A DNA stretch of 64,000 nucleotides, from contig JBEBYL010000014.1 in NCBI GenBank assembly GCA_040391135.1, forward strand, positions 1 through 64,000, given 5' to 3'. Every line of letters starts with the position of its first letter. Within the stretch, counting starts at the first letter, position 1. Shown here in pieces: positions 33,371-42,847 of this stretch. The notes below the pieces were generated by a model that worked only from the letters and a program-made list of their open reading frames with translations, had not been told where the DNA came from and made no database searches. The translations under genes were made by a program, and so were the position numbers. This DNA is from G025836975 sp040391135 (GTDB lineage: Bacteria > Pseudomonadota > Gammaproteobacteria > Burkholderiales > Burkholderiaceae_B).

Positions 33371-35164
33371 ATGCTGGCCCCGTCTTACCTTCCCGAATCC
33401 AAACACACCCTTATCACCGAACTGGCCGACGGCCTGGAATCCAATGCGCTGAGCTGGCTGTCCGGCTACTTCGCCGGCGTCGCCCAAGGCAGGCAGGCGG
33501 GCCGCGCCGCGCCCCCGACAGTTGCGGCGGTTGCCGGGGTGAATGCGGCCAGGCAATTGACCGTCGTGTATGGCAGCCAGACCGGCAATGCCAAGCGCGT
33601 GGCCGAATCGCTGGCCGAGCGGGCGGGCGGCCTGGGGCTGAGCGTCCGCCTGCTGCGCGCCGACCGCTACCCCACACGCGAACTCAAGGACGAGGACTTG
33701 CTGTATATCGTCATGAGCACACAGGGCGATGGCGAACCGCCTGACGATTCCCTGGCCTTCGTAGAGTTCCTGTCCAGCCGGCGCGCACCCAAGCTGCCGC
33801 AATTGAAGTACGCCGTCCTGGGACTGGGCGACTCCAGCTATCCGATGTTCTGCGGCATTGCTCAGACACTGGACGCCCGCCTGGCGGAACTGGGCGCCGA
33901 GCGCCTGCATGAAGTAGGCACCGCCGACCTGGATATTGAAACCGTGGCCTTGCCCTGGCAGGATGCCACGATCGCGCTGGCCCAGAAGGCCTTGAAGCAG
34001 ACCGGTGCGCCGACCGCCAGTGTGACCCCGCTGCACCCCAAGGCTTCAAGGGCCACACGCGAACAACCCTTCCTGGCCGAACTTCTGCTGAATCAGCCCA
34101 TCACCGGCCGGAACAGCGAAAAAGACGTGCGGCATCTGGAAATATCCCTGGAAGGCAGCCAGCTGAGCTATCAGCCCGGCGACGCCCTGGGCGTATGGCC
34201 CACTCAATCCGAAGCCCTGGTCGATACGATCATTTCCAGCCTGGGCCTGGACGCGGCCGAAAACATCGAGGTCAACAATGTCTCGCGCACGCTGAAGGAA
34301 TGGCTGGGGCGGTATCGCGAGCTGACGCAATTGACCAAGCCCTTCCTGGCGGCGCACGCCGAGCTTTCGGGCAACGAATGGCTTAAAGCCCTGCTGTTGC
34401 CCGAATCGATAGATCAGTTGAAGAGCTATCTGGAAACACGCCAGTTGATCGATCTGCTCAGGGAATTCCCCGCCGACTGGACCGCGCAAGGTCTGGTCAA
34501 AGCCTTGCGCCCCCTGACGCCGCGCATGTACTCCATCGCCTCCAGCCAATCCGCCGTGGACGAGGAAGTACACCTAACACTGGCCAACGTCGCCTATGAG
34601 TACGAAGGCCAGGCGCGCTGGGGCGCGGCATCGAATTTCCTGGCCCGGCTTGCCGAAGGAGAAAAACTGCCGATTTTCATCGAGGAAAATCAGCGGTTCC
34701 GTCTTCCCGCCGACAGCTCCCGCGACATCATCATGATAGGACCGGGCACCGGCGTGGCGCCCTTCCGCGCCTTCGTCCAGGAACGCAGCGCGGCCGGCGC
34801 CAGCGGCCGCAATTGGCTCTTCTTCGGCAATCCTCATTTCTCATCGGACTTTCTCTACCAGACCGAATGGCAGCGCGCCCTTCAGGACAGCCAGCTGCAT
34901 CGCCTGGACCTGGCCTTCTCGCGCGACCAGGCGCACAAGATCTATGTGCAGGACAAGCTCCTGGAACGTGCCGGCGACCTGTACGACTGGATCCAGGGCG
35001 GGGCCCACGTGTATGTATGCGGGGATGCCACCCGCATGGCCAAAGACGTTCATCAGGCATTGCTGCAGGTCGCCCGCCAGGAAGGCGGCCTGGATGATGC
35101 CCAGGCCAAGGAATGGCTGGACGAACTGGCCGCTCAAGGCCGATACGCACGCGACGTTTACTAA
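33371..35164 (+). CDS. cysJ: Assimilatory sulfite reductase flavoprotein subunit
   Basis: CysJ passes electrons from NADPH through FAD and FMN to the CysI haemoprotein for reduction of sulfite to sulfide. The 597-residue protein has an FMN flavodoxin domain (GSQTGNA at 68-74), an FAD-binding domain with the RMYSIASSQ motif, and an NADPH domain with MIGPGTGVAPFRAFVQER and the YVCGDATRMAKDVHQAL end. It begins the cysJ-cysI-cysG operon; cysI starts 13 bases after its stop. Confidence 0.96.
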   Translation: MLAPSYLPESKHTLITELADGLESNALSWLSGYFAGVAQGRQAGRAAPPTVAAVAGVNAARQLTVVYGSQTGNAKRVAESLAERAGGLGLSVRLLRADRYPTRELKDEDLLYIVMSTQGDGEPPDDSLAFVEFLSSRRAPKLPQLKYAVLGLGDSSYPMFCGIAQTLDARLAELGAERLHEVGTADLDIETVALPWQDATIALAQKALKQTGAPTASVTPLHPKASRATREQPFLAELLLNQPITGRNSEKDVRHLEISLEGSQLSYQPGDALGVWPTQSEALVDTIISSLGLDAAENIEVNNVSRTLKEWLGRYRELTQLTKPFLAAHAELSGNEWLKALLLPESIDQLKSYLETRQLIDLLREFPADWTAQGLVKALRPLTPRMYSIASSQSAVDEEVHLTLANVAYEYEGQARWGAASNFLARLAEGEKLPIFIEENQRFRLPADSSRDIIMIGPGTGVAPFRAFVQERSAAGASGRNWLFFGNPHFSSDFLYQTEWQRALQDSQLHRLDLAFSRDQAHKIYVQDKLLERAGDLYDWIQGGAHVYVCGDATRMAKDVHQALLQVARQEGGLDDAQAKEWLDELAAQGRYARDVY

Positions 35165-35176
35165 TTCAGGATAGCA

Positions 35177-36877
35177 ATGAGCAACACCCTTTCGCATTTA
35201 GAGCAGGTCAAGGCCGATAGCCGGCATCTGCGCGGCACTATCGAAGCAGGACTCAACGACCCGGTCACGGGCGCAATCAGCGACGACGACAACAAGCTGC
35301 TGAAGTTCCATGGCAGCTATCAGCAGGACGATCGCGACATACGCGACGAACGGCGCAAGCAGAAGCTGGAGCCCGCCTACGCTTTCATGATACGTGCGCG
35401 CCTGCCGGGCGGCGTCGTCACGCCCGCCCAGTGGCTGACCTTCGACGACATCGCCAGCACATATGCCGGGCGCGGCCTGCGCATCACCACCCGGCAAACC
35501 TTCCAGTGGCACGGCATCGTCAAGCATGACCTGAAACCCACCATGCAGGCCATCCACCAAGCCATGGCGACCACCATCGCCGCCTGCGGCGATGTGAATC
35601 GCCAGGTGGTCAGCTCGGTGAACCCCCATCTTTCCAGCCAGCATCGCCTCGTACAGGAATGGACACAGAAGCTGTCCGATCATTTCATTCCGCGTACCCG
35701 CGCATATCATGAAATCTGGCTGGACGGCGAGAAGATCACCGACGAACCTGAAGAAGAACCCATTTACGGCGACACCTATCTGCCGCGTAAATTCAAGATC
35801 GGTGTGGCTATCCCCCCCACCAACGACATCGATGTTTTCGCGCAGGACCTGGGACTGATCGCCATTATCGAAGAGGGTCGCCTGCAAGGCTTCAATGTTG
35901 CCATAGGCGGCGGCATGGGCGCCACCCATGGCGATGAAACCACCTACGCGCGCCTGGGCAGCCTGATCGGCTTCGTTCCGCCTGAACAATTGATCCAGCT
36001 TGCCGAAGGCGTGGTGACCCTGCAGCGCGACTACGGCAATCGCGTCGAGCGCCAGCATGCCCGTCTCAAGTACACCATCGATCACCGAGGCTTGGACTGG
36101 TTCAAGGCCCGGCTTGAAGAGCGCATCGGTTTTGCGCTGCAAGCCTCGCGCCCTTACCATTTCGATTCGAACGGCGACAGCTACGGCTGGAAGGAAGGCG
36201 ACGATGGAAAATGGCACCTGGGCCTGTACATCGAATCCGGCCGGCTCTGGGACGCCGACGGCAAGCAGTTGCAAACCGGTGTGCGGGAAATCGCCAAGGT
36301 GCTGAAAGGCGAGTTCCGCATGACTTGCAACCAGAACCTGCTTATCGCCAATGTGGACGCCAAGGATCGCGGCAAGATAGACAAGCTGGTCGAAAAATAC
36401 GGCCTGGACGGCTACAAGCGGCAAAGCGGCATCCGCCGCCACAGCATCGCCTGTGTGGCCCTGCCCACCTGCGGCCTGGCCATGGCCGAAAGCGAACGCT
36501 ATGCGCCAGTCTTGCTGCCCAAGCTGGAAGCCCTGCTGGACAAGCACGGCCTGATCGACGCCCCCATCCTGCTGCGCCTGTCGGGCTGCCCGAACGGTTG
36601 CTCGCGCCCCTATCTGGCCGAGATCGCCCTGGTGGGCCGGGCACTGGGCCGGTATGACTTGCGGCTGGGCGCCAATTTCACGGGCGAGCGCCTGAATATC
36701 CCGTACCGCGAAAACATCGCCGAGCCCGAAATACTCGACACGCTGGATGGCCTGTTCGGCGCCTATGCCAAGAACCGCCAACCCGATGAAAAGTTCGGCG
36801 ACTTCCTGCTGCGCACGGAAGTCATTCCCGCTCCATCGCAAAAACTGATTCCTATCGTTCTGGACACGGTGGTATAA
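35177..36877 (+). CDS. cysI: Assimilatory sulfite reductase haemoprotein subunit
   Basis: CysI carries a [4Fe-4S] cluster and sirohaem and performs the six-electron reduction of sulfite to sulfide. The cluster cysteines C426, C432, C471 and C475 (CVALPTC and CPNGC) have exactly the spacing of the E. coli enzyme. The 566-residue length fits, as do RITTRQTFQWHG and MTCNQNLLIANV. The ribosome site AGGATAGCA precedes the ATG, and the sirohaem synthase gene follows 28 bases later. Confidence 0.97.
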   Translation: MSNTLSHLEQVKADSRHLRGTIEAGLNDPVTGAISDDDNKLLKFHGSYQQDDRDIRDERRKQKLEPAYAFMIRARLPGGVVTPAQWLTFDDIASTYAGRGLRITTRQTFQWHGIVKHDLKPTMQAIHQAMATTIAACGDVNRQVVSSVNPHLSSQHRLVQEWTQKLSDHFIPRTRAYHEIWLDGEKITDEPEEEPIYGDTYLPRKFKIGVAIPPTNDIDVFAQDLGLIAIIEEGRLQGFNVAIGGGMGATHGDETTYARLGSLIGFVPPEQLIQLAEGVVTLQRDYGNRVERQHARLKYTIDHRGLDWFKARLEERIGFALQASRPYHFDSNGDSYGWKEGDDGKWHLGLYIESGRLWDADGKQLQTGVREIAKVLKGEFRMTCNQNLLIANVDAKDRGKIDKLVEKYGLDGYKRQSGIRRHSIACVALPTCGLAMAESERYAPVLLPKLEALLDKHGLIDAPILLRLSGCPNGCSRPYLAEIALVGRALGRYDLRLGANFTGERLNIPYRENIAEPEILDTLDGLFGAYAKNRQPDEKFGDFLLRTEVIPAPSQKLIPIVLDTVV

Positions 36878-36904
36878 AACAATCCCGACGCCATCGCACT
36901 CCCC

Positions 36905-38302
36905 ATGAGATTATTTCCCTTATTCGCCGACCTTGAAGCGCGGCTCGTCCTGGTCGTGGGCGGCGGTGCCGTCGCCGAACGCAAAATCAAAAGCCTGCTT
37001 GCCTCGGGCGCCCGTGTTCGAGTCGGCGCGCTGGAGGCCGGAGACGCGGTGCAAGAGCTGGCTGGGCTTGGCAAGATCGAATTGCTGCGCGGCCCCTTCG
37101 AACCCGCATGGCTGGACGGCGCCTGGCTGATCGTGGCCGCGACCGATGACCGCCAACTGAACCGGCATATCGCCGAACTGGCCGGCGAACAGAAGCGCTT
37201 CATCAATGTGGTCGACGACCCCGAGTTGTCCAGCTTCCAGGTTCCCTCCATCGTCGACCGCTCGCCATTGACCATCGCAATTTCGTCGGCGGGCAGCGCC
37301 CCCGTGCTGGCCCGCCGTGTGCGCGAGCGCATTGAAAGCCTGTTCGACCATACCCTGGGCTCGCTGGCCACGCTGGCCGCCGGCTATCGACAAGCCATAC
37401 GCCAGGCGCGGCCCGATCTGCGCCGGCGCCGCGAATTCTACGACTGGCTGCTGGACGGCCCCGTGGCCGATGCCTTGCGCAAGCGTCGGCCAGCACAGGC
37501 CCGGCAACTGCTGGAAGATGAGCTGCGGGCACCGCAAGCGGCCATTAGCGGCAAAGTGATCCTGGTCGGCGCAGGCCCCGGCGACCCCGGCCTGCTGACC
37601 CTGAAAGCCCTGCGCGCGCTGAATGAAGCCGACGTCATTCTTTATGATCGCCTGGTGGACGGTGAAATCCTGGAGTTGGCGCGCCGCGACGCCACACAGA
37701 TTCCGGTCGGAAAGAATCCCGGCGAAAATCACGACGCCACGCAAGCCCGCATCCACGATCTCATGCTGGCCCATGCGCGCCAAGGGCAACTGGTGGTACG
37801 CCTGAAGGGCGGCGACGCCTTCGTGTTCGGACGCGGCGGCGAAGAGCTGCAATTCCTGCGTGAGCACAATGTGCCGTACGAAGTCGTACCCGGCATCACG
37901 GCGGCGCTGGCCTGCGCCGCCTATGCCGGCGTCCCGCTGACGCATCGCGATCATGCGCAGTCGGTCCGCCTGATTACCGCGCACTGCCGCCAGGATACCT
38001 TTCTTGAGGACTGGCCATCGCTGGCGCGCGACAAGCAGACTCTGGCGTTCTACATGGGAGCCAGCCAGCTTGACTGGCTATCGGAACAGTTGATGTCCCA
38101 TGGGCGATCCGGCGACACGCCGTTTGCCATGGTGGAAAACGGCACGCGCAGCAATCAGCGAGTACTGCGGGGCAGCCTGAAAAGCCTGGCCGAACTGGCC
38201 CGCCGCCATGAAATGAAAGCGCCTTCCTTGCTGCTGATCGGCGAAGTGGCCGCCTTGGCGCCTGCGCTGGAATGGTTCGGCGCCAGCATCCAGGAAGACT
38301 AG
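36905..38302 (+). CDS. cysG: Sirohaem synthase (trifunctional)
   Basis: CysG makes sirohaem from uroporphyrinogen III. The 465-residue chain has an N-terminal NAD-dependent precorrin-2 dehydrogenase/ferrochelatase module (VVGGGAVAERKIKSLL and the later helical dimer domain) and a C-terminal methyltransferase module from about residue 215 (VILVGAGPGDPGLLTLKAL, VVRLKGGDAFVFGRGGEE, VVPGITAALACAAYAG). It supplies the cofactor for CysI, encoded directly upstream, and closes the operon before a strong hairpin. Confidence 0.97.
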   Translation: MRLFPLFADLEARLVLVVGGGAVAERKIKSLLASGARVRVGALEAGDAVQELAGLGKIELLRGPFEPAWLDGAWLIVAATDDRQLNRHIAELAGEQKRFINVVDDPELSSFQVPSIVDRSPLTIAISSAGSAPVLARRVRERIESLFDHTLGSLATLAAGYRQAIRQARPDLRRRREFYDWLLDGPVADALRKRRPAQARQLLEDELRAPQAAISGKVILVGAGPGDPGLLTLKALRALNEADVILYDRLVDGEILELARRDATQIPVGKNPGENHDATQARIHDLMLAHARQGQLVVRLKGGDAFVFGRGGEELQFLREHNVPYEVVPGITAALACAAYAGVPLTHRDHAQSVRLITAHCRQDTFLEDWPSLARDKQTLAFYMGASQLDWLSEQLMSHGRSGDTPFAMVENGTRSNQRVLRGSLKSLAELARRHEMKAPSLLLIGEVAALAPALEWFGASIQED

Positions 38303-38322
38303 GGCCGCCATGATGGCGGCCC
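38302..38322 (+). terminator. strong hairpin after cysG
   Basis: GGGCCGCCA at 38302-38310 pairs perfectly with TGGCGGCCC at 38314-38322 across a TGA loop; the stem starts in the cysG stop codon and is followed by TGGTTTC. It probably ends the cysJIG transcript. Confidence 0.65.
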
Positions 38323-38346
38323 TGGTTTCATGCGGCTTGCCGCCGC

Positions 38347-38366
38347 CCCGCCATTGCAATGGCGGG
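38347..38366. repeat. 20-bp perfect palindrome
   Basis: CCCGCCATTG is followed directly by CAATGGCGGG. It lies 15 bases past the bamC stop on the minus strand, opposite the cysG terminator, and may act as a bamC terminator, although no U-run follows. Confidence 0.5.
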
Positions 38367-38380
38367 CAGCGTCCGCAGGC

Positions 38381-39514
38381 CTACTTCGCCTTCATGTGGG
38401 TCGACAACACCGTAATGATGCGCTTGGCGGTGTCGGTGTTCTGAACCTGGCCATTCTGGTCCAGGACCGTGACGATGGAACCCGAACCCTGGCTGGCGAC
38501 ATGAATGCGGTATGCCGCCGCTTCCGCCGTGTTCTTCGAGCCGAACAATCGCCCGAAAAAGTTCTGCTGTTCGATTTTCTCGCCGGTGTCGCTGTCCAGA
38601 TAACGGATGAAGTAGTCCCCCGCGGAACGATCGCGGTCGTCGACGGCAAAGCCCGCCGAGTCGATGGCAACGCCAACGCGGCGCCATGCCCGGTCGAAAG
38701 GCTCGGCCAGCGCGACGGCGGCCTGGCCGTCGGGCATCTGGGTGATCGAAGCCTGCTCGGAGTCTTTTTCAGCCTGCGCGACCATGTCGTGCGCCTTTTG
38801 CACATCGGTGCCCAGGAATACCATGAGGCGAGCCAGCATCGCGGCGTTCAGGCCCGGATCTTCCTTGCCGAACACCCATTTGAACGTGGAGCCGTCCTGG
38901 GTCGGTGTTTCGACCATTTGCTGATGGCTGATGTAGACCTCGGTCTTGCCATTGACGCGCTCGACGCGTGTGCGGAAACGCTCGCGCTCGCCGCTGTCGA
39001 ACACCGTGTCGATAATGGATCCCAAGGCGCTGCGAATCCAGCCCTCGGGGATCTTGGCACGATTTTCAGCCCAGTCGGTTTCCATCAGGCCCGCGCGCGG
39101 ATCCTGGGAATGGATGGTAAAGCCTTGTTCACCCCAGAAATCGAGGATTTTCGGGTAGACCTCTTCGGCCGGCTTGTCGACCACCAGCCAGCGCACATCG
39201 CCATCGCGCATGACCGACACGCCTTGAGTCTGGGGCAGTATGCGGTCGGCCGCCGTCTTGCCCTGCTGGTTCTGCTGGCTTTGAGCATACTGACTGAACG
39301 TGGCCGTGCCTTCGGGCGCGCGGAAGTGCGCATCGCTGTTGGCTTGGGTCAGGTCGGGAGGAATGCTGAGCGGATCGCCGGCAACCGTGCTTTTGTAATC
39401 GACGGCTTCCTCGGTGCCCACCATTTGGTTCCAGGTGGAGCAGCCGGACAGCAGTAGCATGCCCATGCCCAGAGCCAGGCCGGCGCAGCGTTTGTTCATA
39501 CGCGTATTCATCAT
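38381..39514 (-). CDS. bamC: Outer membrane protein assembly factor BamC
   Basis: BamC is a lipoprotein subunit of the BAM complex that folds beta-barrel proteins into the outer membrane. The 377-residue protein has a signal peptide ending in the lipobox LLSGC (C25), followed by the unstructured region that contacts BamD and two helix-grip domains. Signatures such as VDYKS early and VRWLVVDKPAEEVYPKILDFW fit the family. Its start follows the dapA stop without any gap, the same dapA-bamC order as in E. coli. The gene may start at the second ATG (residue 2). Confidence 0.92.
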   Translation of the reverse strand: MMNTRMNKRCAGLALGMGMLLLSGCSTWNQMVGTEEAVDYKSTVAGDPLSIPPDLTQANSDAHFRAPEGTATFSQYAQSQQNQQGKTAADRILPQTQGVSVMRDGDVRWLVVDKPAEEVYPKILDFWGEQGFTIHSQDPRAGLMETDWAENRAKIPEGWIRSALGSIIDTVFDSGERERFRTRVERVNGKTEVYISHQQMVETPTQDGSTFKWVFGKEDPGLNAAMLARLMVFLGTDVQKAHDMVAQAEKDSEQASITQMPDGQAAVALAEPFDRAWRRVGVAIDSAGFAVDDRDRSAGDYFIRYLDSDTGEKIEQQNFFGRLFGSKNTAEAAAYRIHVASQGSGSIVTVLDQNGQVQNTDTAKRIITVLSTHMKAK

Positions 39515-40420
39515 TTAGATTAAGCCCACTTCTTTTAGCGAATTGCGCACCAGAGCATGGTGCTGTTCGTGCAAGGAGGTTAAGGGTAGGCGATAGCCCA
39601 GTTTGGACAGGCCCATTTCAGCAACGGCCCATTTAACCGGTATCGGGTTGGATTCAACAAATAACACTTTGTTCAGGGTCGCAAGACGGGCATTGAGCTG
39701 GCGCGTCAATGCCGCGTTGCCACTGAGCGCGGCCATGCACATTTCGTGCATGAGACGAGGGGCCACATTGGCCGTGACCGAAATATTGCCCCTGCCGCCC
39801 AGCAGGATCAGGGCCGCCGCCGTGGCGTCGTCGCCGCTGAACACCTGGAACCCGGCCGGCACATCGCGCACCAGCATGGCCCCGCGCCCGATATCGCCGG
39901 TCGCATCCTTGATGCCGATGATGCCGGGCACCTGCGCCAGGCGCAGGATGGTGTCATTGGACATGTCGGCCACCGTGCGGCCCGGAACGTTGTACAGGAT
40001 GGAAGGCAGATCGACGGCTTCGGCTATGGCCTTGAAATGCTGATAAAGGCCTTCCTGGGTGGGTTTGTTGTAATAGGGAACGACCGATAGGCCGGCATGG
40101 GCGCCGACCGCCTTGGCATGCCGGGACAGTTCGATGGCTTCCTGGGTGGAATTGCCGCCCACACCCGCAATGACGGGCAGGCGTCCCGCCGCATGCTCGA
40201 CCGCCACCTTGATGATTTCGGCATGTTCATCCACGTCCACCGTCGGGGATTCCCCCGAAGTACCCACCACCACCAGGGCATCGGTTCCCTCGGTGGCGTG
40301 CCAGTCGATCAGTTTTCGGAAACTGTCGAAATCCAGGCTGCCGTCGGGATGCATGGGCGTGATAAGTGCCACCATGCTGCCCTGAAAGGTGGGAATCGCA
40401 GAATCCGTGCTTGTTGCCAT
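39515..40420 (-). CDS. dapA: 4-hydroxy-tetrahydrodipicolinate synthase
   Basis: DapA condenses pyruvate and aspartate semialdehyde, the first committed step toward diaminopimelate and lysine. The Schiff-base lysine is K171 (GIKDATGD), the catalytic tyrosine Y143 (YNVPGRT) and the GTSGE loop is at 53-57. At 301 residues it is full length. Ribosome site CGAGGAGATCATTCC-type sequence precedes the ATG. It heads the dapA-bamC transcript, and a 15-bp palindrome sits in its leader. Confidence 0.97.
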   Translation of the reverse strand: MATSTDSAIPTFQGSMVALITPMHPDGSLDFDSFRKLIDWHATEGTDALVVVGTSGESPTVDVDEHAEIIKVAVEHAAGRLPVIAGVGGNSTQEAIELSRHAKAVGAHAGLSVVPYYNKPTQEGLYQHFKAIAEAVDLPSILYNVPGRTVADMSNDTILRLAQVPGIIGIKDATGDIGRGAMLVRDVPAGFQVFSGDDATAAALILLGGRGNISVTANVAPRLMHEMCMAALSGNAALTRQLNARLATLNKVLFVESNPIPVKWAVAEMGLSKLGYRLPLTSLHEQHHALVRNSLKEVGLI

Positions 40421-40442
40421 GATAGGAATGATCTCCTCGAAC

Positions 40443-40457
40443 TCACCGTAACGGTGA
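40443..40457 (-). promoter_or_regulatory. palindrome in the dapA leader
   Basis: TCACCGT and ACGGTGA flank a single A, a perfect inverted repeat 23 bases upstream of the dapA start. On the minus strand it lies just downstream of TATAGG (about 40465), a possible -10 box, where an operator would sit. Confidence 0.4.
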
Positions 40458-40508
40458 ACTTGCCTATACTTGAATTAACTCAGAAGTTTACCGGATATGC
40501 GTCCAAAA

Positions 40509-41159
40509 TCATAAGAACCAATTCACAATTGACTGGCCGAATGCCAGCAATGGTTGCAATACCACCCATAAAATACCGGTCAGCATCAGGATGATCAGGA
40601 TCAGCAGGCCATAAGGCTCGATCCGGGAGAACTGCCATGCCATCCTCGCGGGCAGCAGGCTGAACACGATGCGCCCGCCGTCCAGGGGGGGCAGAGGCAC
40701 CAGATTCAAGGCCATCAATATAAGATTCACCTGGATGCCGGCTATCGTCATCTGCACCCAGAAGTCGCCCTGGGCGGCACCCGTTTCCGCCAGCAGGCGC
40801 AGGCTTATCGCCCAGATAATGGCCATGACCAGATTGGAGCCCGGACCGGCCAATGCCACCCACAGCATGTCCTGCTTGGGCCGGCGCAGGCGTCCCCAAT
40901 CGACCGGAACCGGCTTGGCCCAGCCGAAAAGCAGCCCGCCGCCGCCCAGCAGCTTGGTGCTGAACAAGAGCACGAGCGGCACGATAATGGTGCCGACCAG
41001 ATCAATATGGCGTATGGGGTTAAGGCTGACGCGTCCCGCCTGCCAGGCTGTGGGATCGCCGAACATGCGGGCCACATAGCCATGCGCCGCCTCGTGCAGG
41101 GTGATGCCGAACAGCACAGGCAGGGCGTAGACGGTAATGGTCTGTATCAACGATTCCAT
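40509..41159 (-). CDS. Site-2 protease family (M50) membrane metalloprotease
   Basis: A 216-residue polytopic membrane protein with the zinc motif HEAAH at 22-26 in the first helix and the second M50 motif near LNLVPLPPLDGGRIV. This is the short group of site-2 protease homologues without a PDZ domain. Such proteins cut transmembrane segments, but targets of this group are unknown. I chose the ATG at 41159 with GGAACTCC before it over an in-frame TTG at 41171. It is followed by dapA-bamC on the other side of a 88-bp gap and preceded by the YciO gene. Confidence 0.92.
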   Translation of the reverse strand: MESLIQTITVYALPVLFGITLHEAAHGYVARMFGDPTAWQAGRVSLNPIRHIDLVGTIIVPLVLLFSTKLLGGGGLLFGWAKPVPVDWGRLRRPKQDMLWVALAGPGSNLVMAIIWAISLRLLAETGAAQGDFWVQMTIAGIQVNLILMALNLVPLPPLDGGRIVFSLLPARMAWQFSRIEPYGLLILIILMLTGILWVVLQPLLAFGQSIVNWFL

Positions 41160-41236
41160 GGAGTTCCGCAAAGATGGGCCGTCTGCGACGACGGACGGCC
41201 CGTATGGCTAAGGCTGCCGAAAAGGGAAAAAGTTCG

Positions 41237-41863
41237 CTAATCCAGGCCCAGGGCGGACAAGTCGCCCTGCCCGCGCCGGGTGATTTCCGGACTGGGGCCC
41301 GTCAAGTCTATGACCGTGGTGGGGGCAAGGGGGCAAGGGCCGCCATCGATGACAGCGGCCAGTTGATTGGCGTAGCGATCGAATATGGCCTGAGCATCGT
41401 TCATGGGCTCTTCCTCGCCTTCGGGTATCAATGTGGTGGACATCAAGGGCGAGCCCGCGGCTTCGATCAGGGCCAGCGTTACCGGATGGTCCGGCACACG
41501 TATGCCTATGGTCTTGCGCGACGGATGGGATACCCGGCGCGGCACTTCGCGCGTGGCTTCGAGGATAAACGTCCATGGGCCGGGCGTGGCCAATTTAAGG
41601 AAGCGGTATTGCTTGTTGTCCACCCGCGCGAAATGGCCGATCTCGGCCAGATCGCGGCAAAGCAGCGTCAGGTGATGGCGCTCGTCCAGTCCCCGCAAGC
41701 GCCGCAATGCATCGGCCGAGGGCTTGTCGTCCAGGCGCGCCACAAGGGCATAGCTGGAGTCGGTGGGAACCGCCACCAGACCGCCATCGGACAGCAACTG
41801 GCCCGCCTGCTTCATGAGGCGCGGCTGTGGATTTTGAGGATGAACAACAAACAATTGAGCCAT
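41237..41863 (-). CDS. YciO/Sua5-family threonylcarbamoyladenylate synthase-like protein
   Basis: A 208-residue protein with the YrdC fold: SDGGLVAVPTDSSYALVARLDD, the middle LRGLDERHHLTLLCRD and the late IGIRVPDHPVTLALIEAAGSPLMSTTL. YrdC/TsaC makes threonylcarbamoyl-AMP for t6A37 of tRNA; the YciO branch, to which the N-terminal MAQLFVVHPQNPQPR points, may differ in activity. It is the first gene of a minus-strand pair with the site-2 protease and is divergent from the YpfJ-type gene. Confidence 0.88.
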   Translation of the reverse strand: MAQLFVVHPQNPQPRLMKQAGQLLSDGGLVAVPTDSSYALVARLDDKPSADALRRLRGLDERHHLTLLCRDLAEIGHFARVDNKQYRFLKLATPGPWTFILEATREVPRRVSHPSRKTIGIRVPDHPVTLALIEAAGSPLMSTTLIPEGEEEPMNDAQAIFDRYANQLAAVIDGGPCPLAPTTVIDLTGPSPEITRRGQGDLSALGLD

Positions 41864-41971
41864 TAACGTATCCTAACATTCCTGGAGGGCGAGTTTAAGT
41901 TCCAATCCGGCAACAGGCAATAAAATTAAGTCCGGCCGCCTTCCCGCGGCTCTCATTGAAAGGAGTTCCCC

Positions 41972-42826
41972 ATGCGCCTGGATAATTCGCGCGAAAGCAG
42001 CAATATCGAAGACCGGCGCGGTCGGCGCATGCGCATCGGCGGACGCGGGAAAATCGGCTTGGGAACCATAGTGCTGGCGCTGGTAGCCATGTATTTCGGC
42101 ATCGATCCAGGCGTCGTCCTGCAAAACGCCACATCGCCAACCGACGATACCTCATACACCAACGGCCCCGCCCCATCGGCCACGCCGGAAACCCGCTTCG
42201 TGTCCAAAGTGCTGGCCGACACCGAAGACGCCTGGAACGCGATTTTCCAGCAAAAGGGCTGGGGCCATTATCAACAGCCCAAATTGGTCCTGTTCAACGG
42301 AGCAACCCCTACCGCCTGCGGCACGGGCCAATCGGCCATGGGGCCCTTCTATTGCCCAGGCGACAGCAAAGTCTACCTTGACCTGAGCTTCTTCAAGCAA
42401 ATGGCGCAGCAACTGAATTCACCCGGCGACTTTGCCCAGGCCTATGTCATTGCGCATGAAGTCGCGCACCACGTACAGCATTTGCTGGGCGTCACCGACC
42501 AGGTGGATCAGGCGCGGCAGCGCGGCGGCGCCGTGGCGGCGAATCAATTGTCGGTGCGCGTCGAGCTGCAGGCGGACTGCATGGCCGGCGTATGGGCCCA
42601 CCACTCCGATACCCAGCGCAACACGCTGGAGCAAGGCGACATCGAAGAAGCGCTTAACGCGGCCAGCGCCATCGGCGACGACCGGCTTCAGCAGCAATCG
42701 CAGGGCTATGTCGTACCCGATTCGTTCACTCATGGAAGCTCGGCGCAGCGGATGCGCTGGTTCACCCGCGGCTTCAAGAGCGGAGATACCGCGCAATGCG
42801 ACACCTTCAGCGCGGCCACGCTCTAA
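41972..42826 (+). CDS. Neutral zinc metallopeptidase, YpfJ-like
   Basis: A 284-residue protein with an N-terminal membrane anchor (KIGLGTIVLALVAMYFGIDPG, about 29-49) and a zinc-protease domain with HEVAH at 162-166 followed by the downstream acidic ligand region VELQADCMAGVWAHH. The layout is that of the YpfJ zinc metallopeptidase family, whose substrates are unknown. An AAAGGAGTTCCCC ribosome site lies before the ATG. Confidence 0.92.
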   Translation: MRLDNSRESSNIEDRRGRRMRIGGRGKIGLGTIVLALVAMYFGIDPGVVLQNATSPTDDTSYTNGPAPSATPETRFVSKVLADTEDAWNAIFQQKGWGHYQQPKLVLFNGATPTACGTGQSAMGPFYCPGDSKVYLDLSFFKQMAQQLNSPGDFAQAYVIAHEVAHHVQHLLGVTDQVDQARQRGGAVAANQLSVRVELQADCMAGVWAHHSDTQRNTLEQGDIEEALNAASAIGDDRLQQQSQGYVVPDSFTHGSSAQRMRWFTRGFKSGDTAQCDTFSAATL

Positions 42827-42847
42827 GAGCCCGGCCGCTTGGGTGCA

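Noticed and set aside
35198..36841. 547-codon open frame antisense to cysI
   Set aside because: Shadow of cysI; composition is biased (A, G, V, Q, D) and no family motif is visible.
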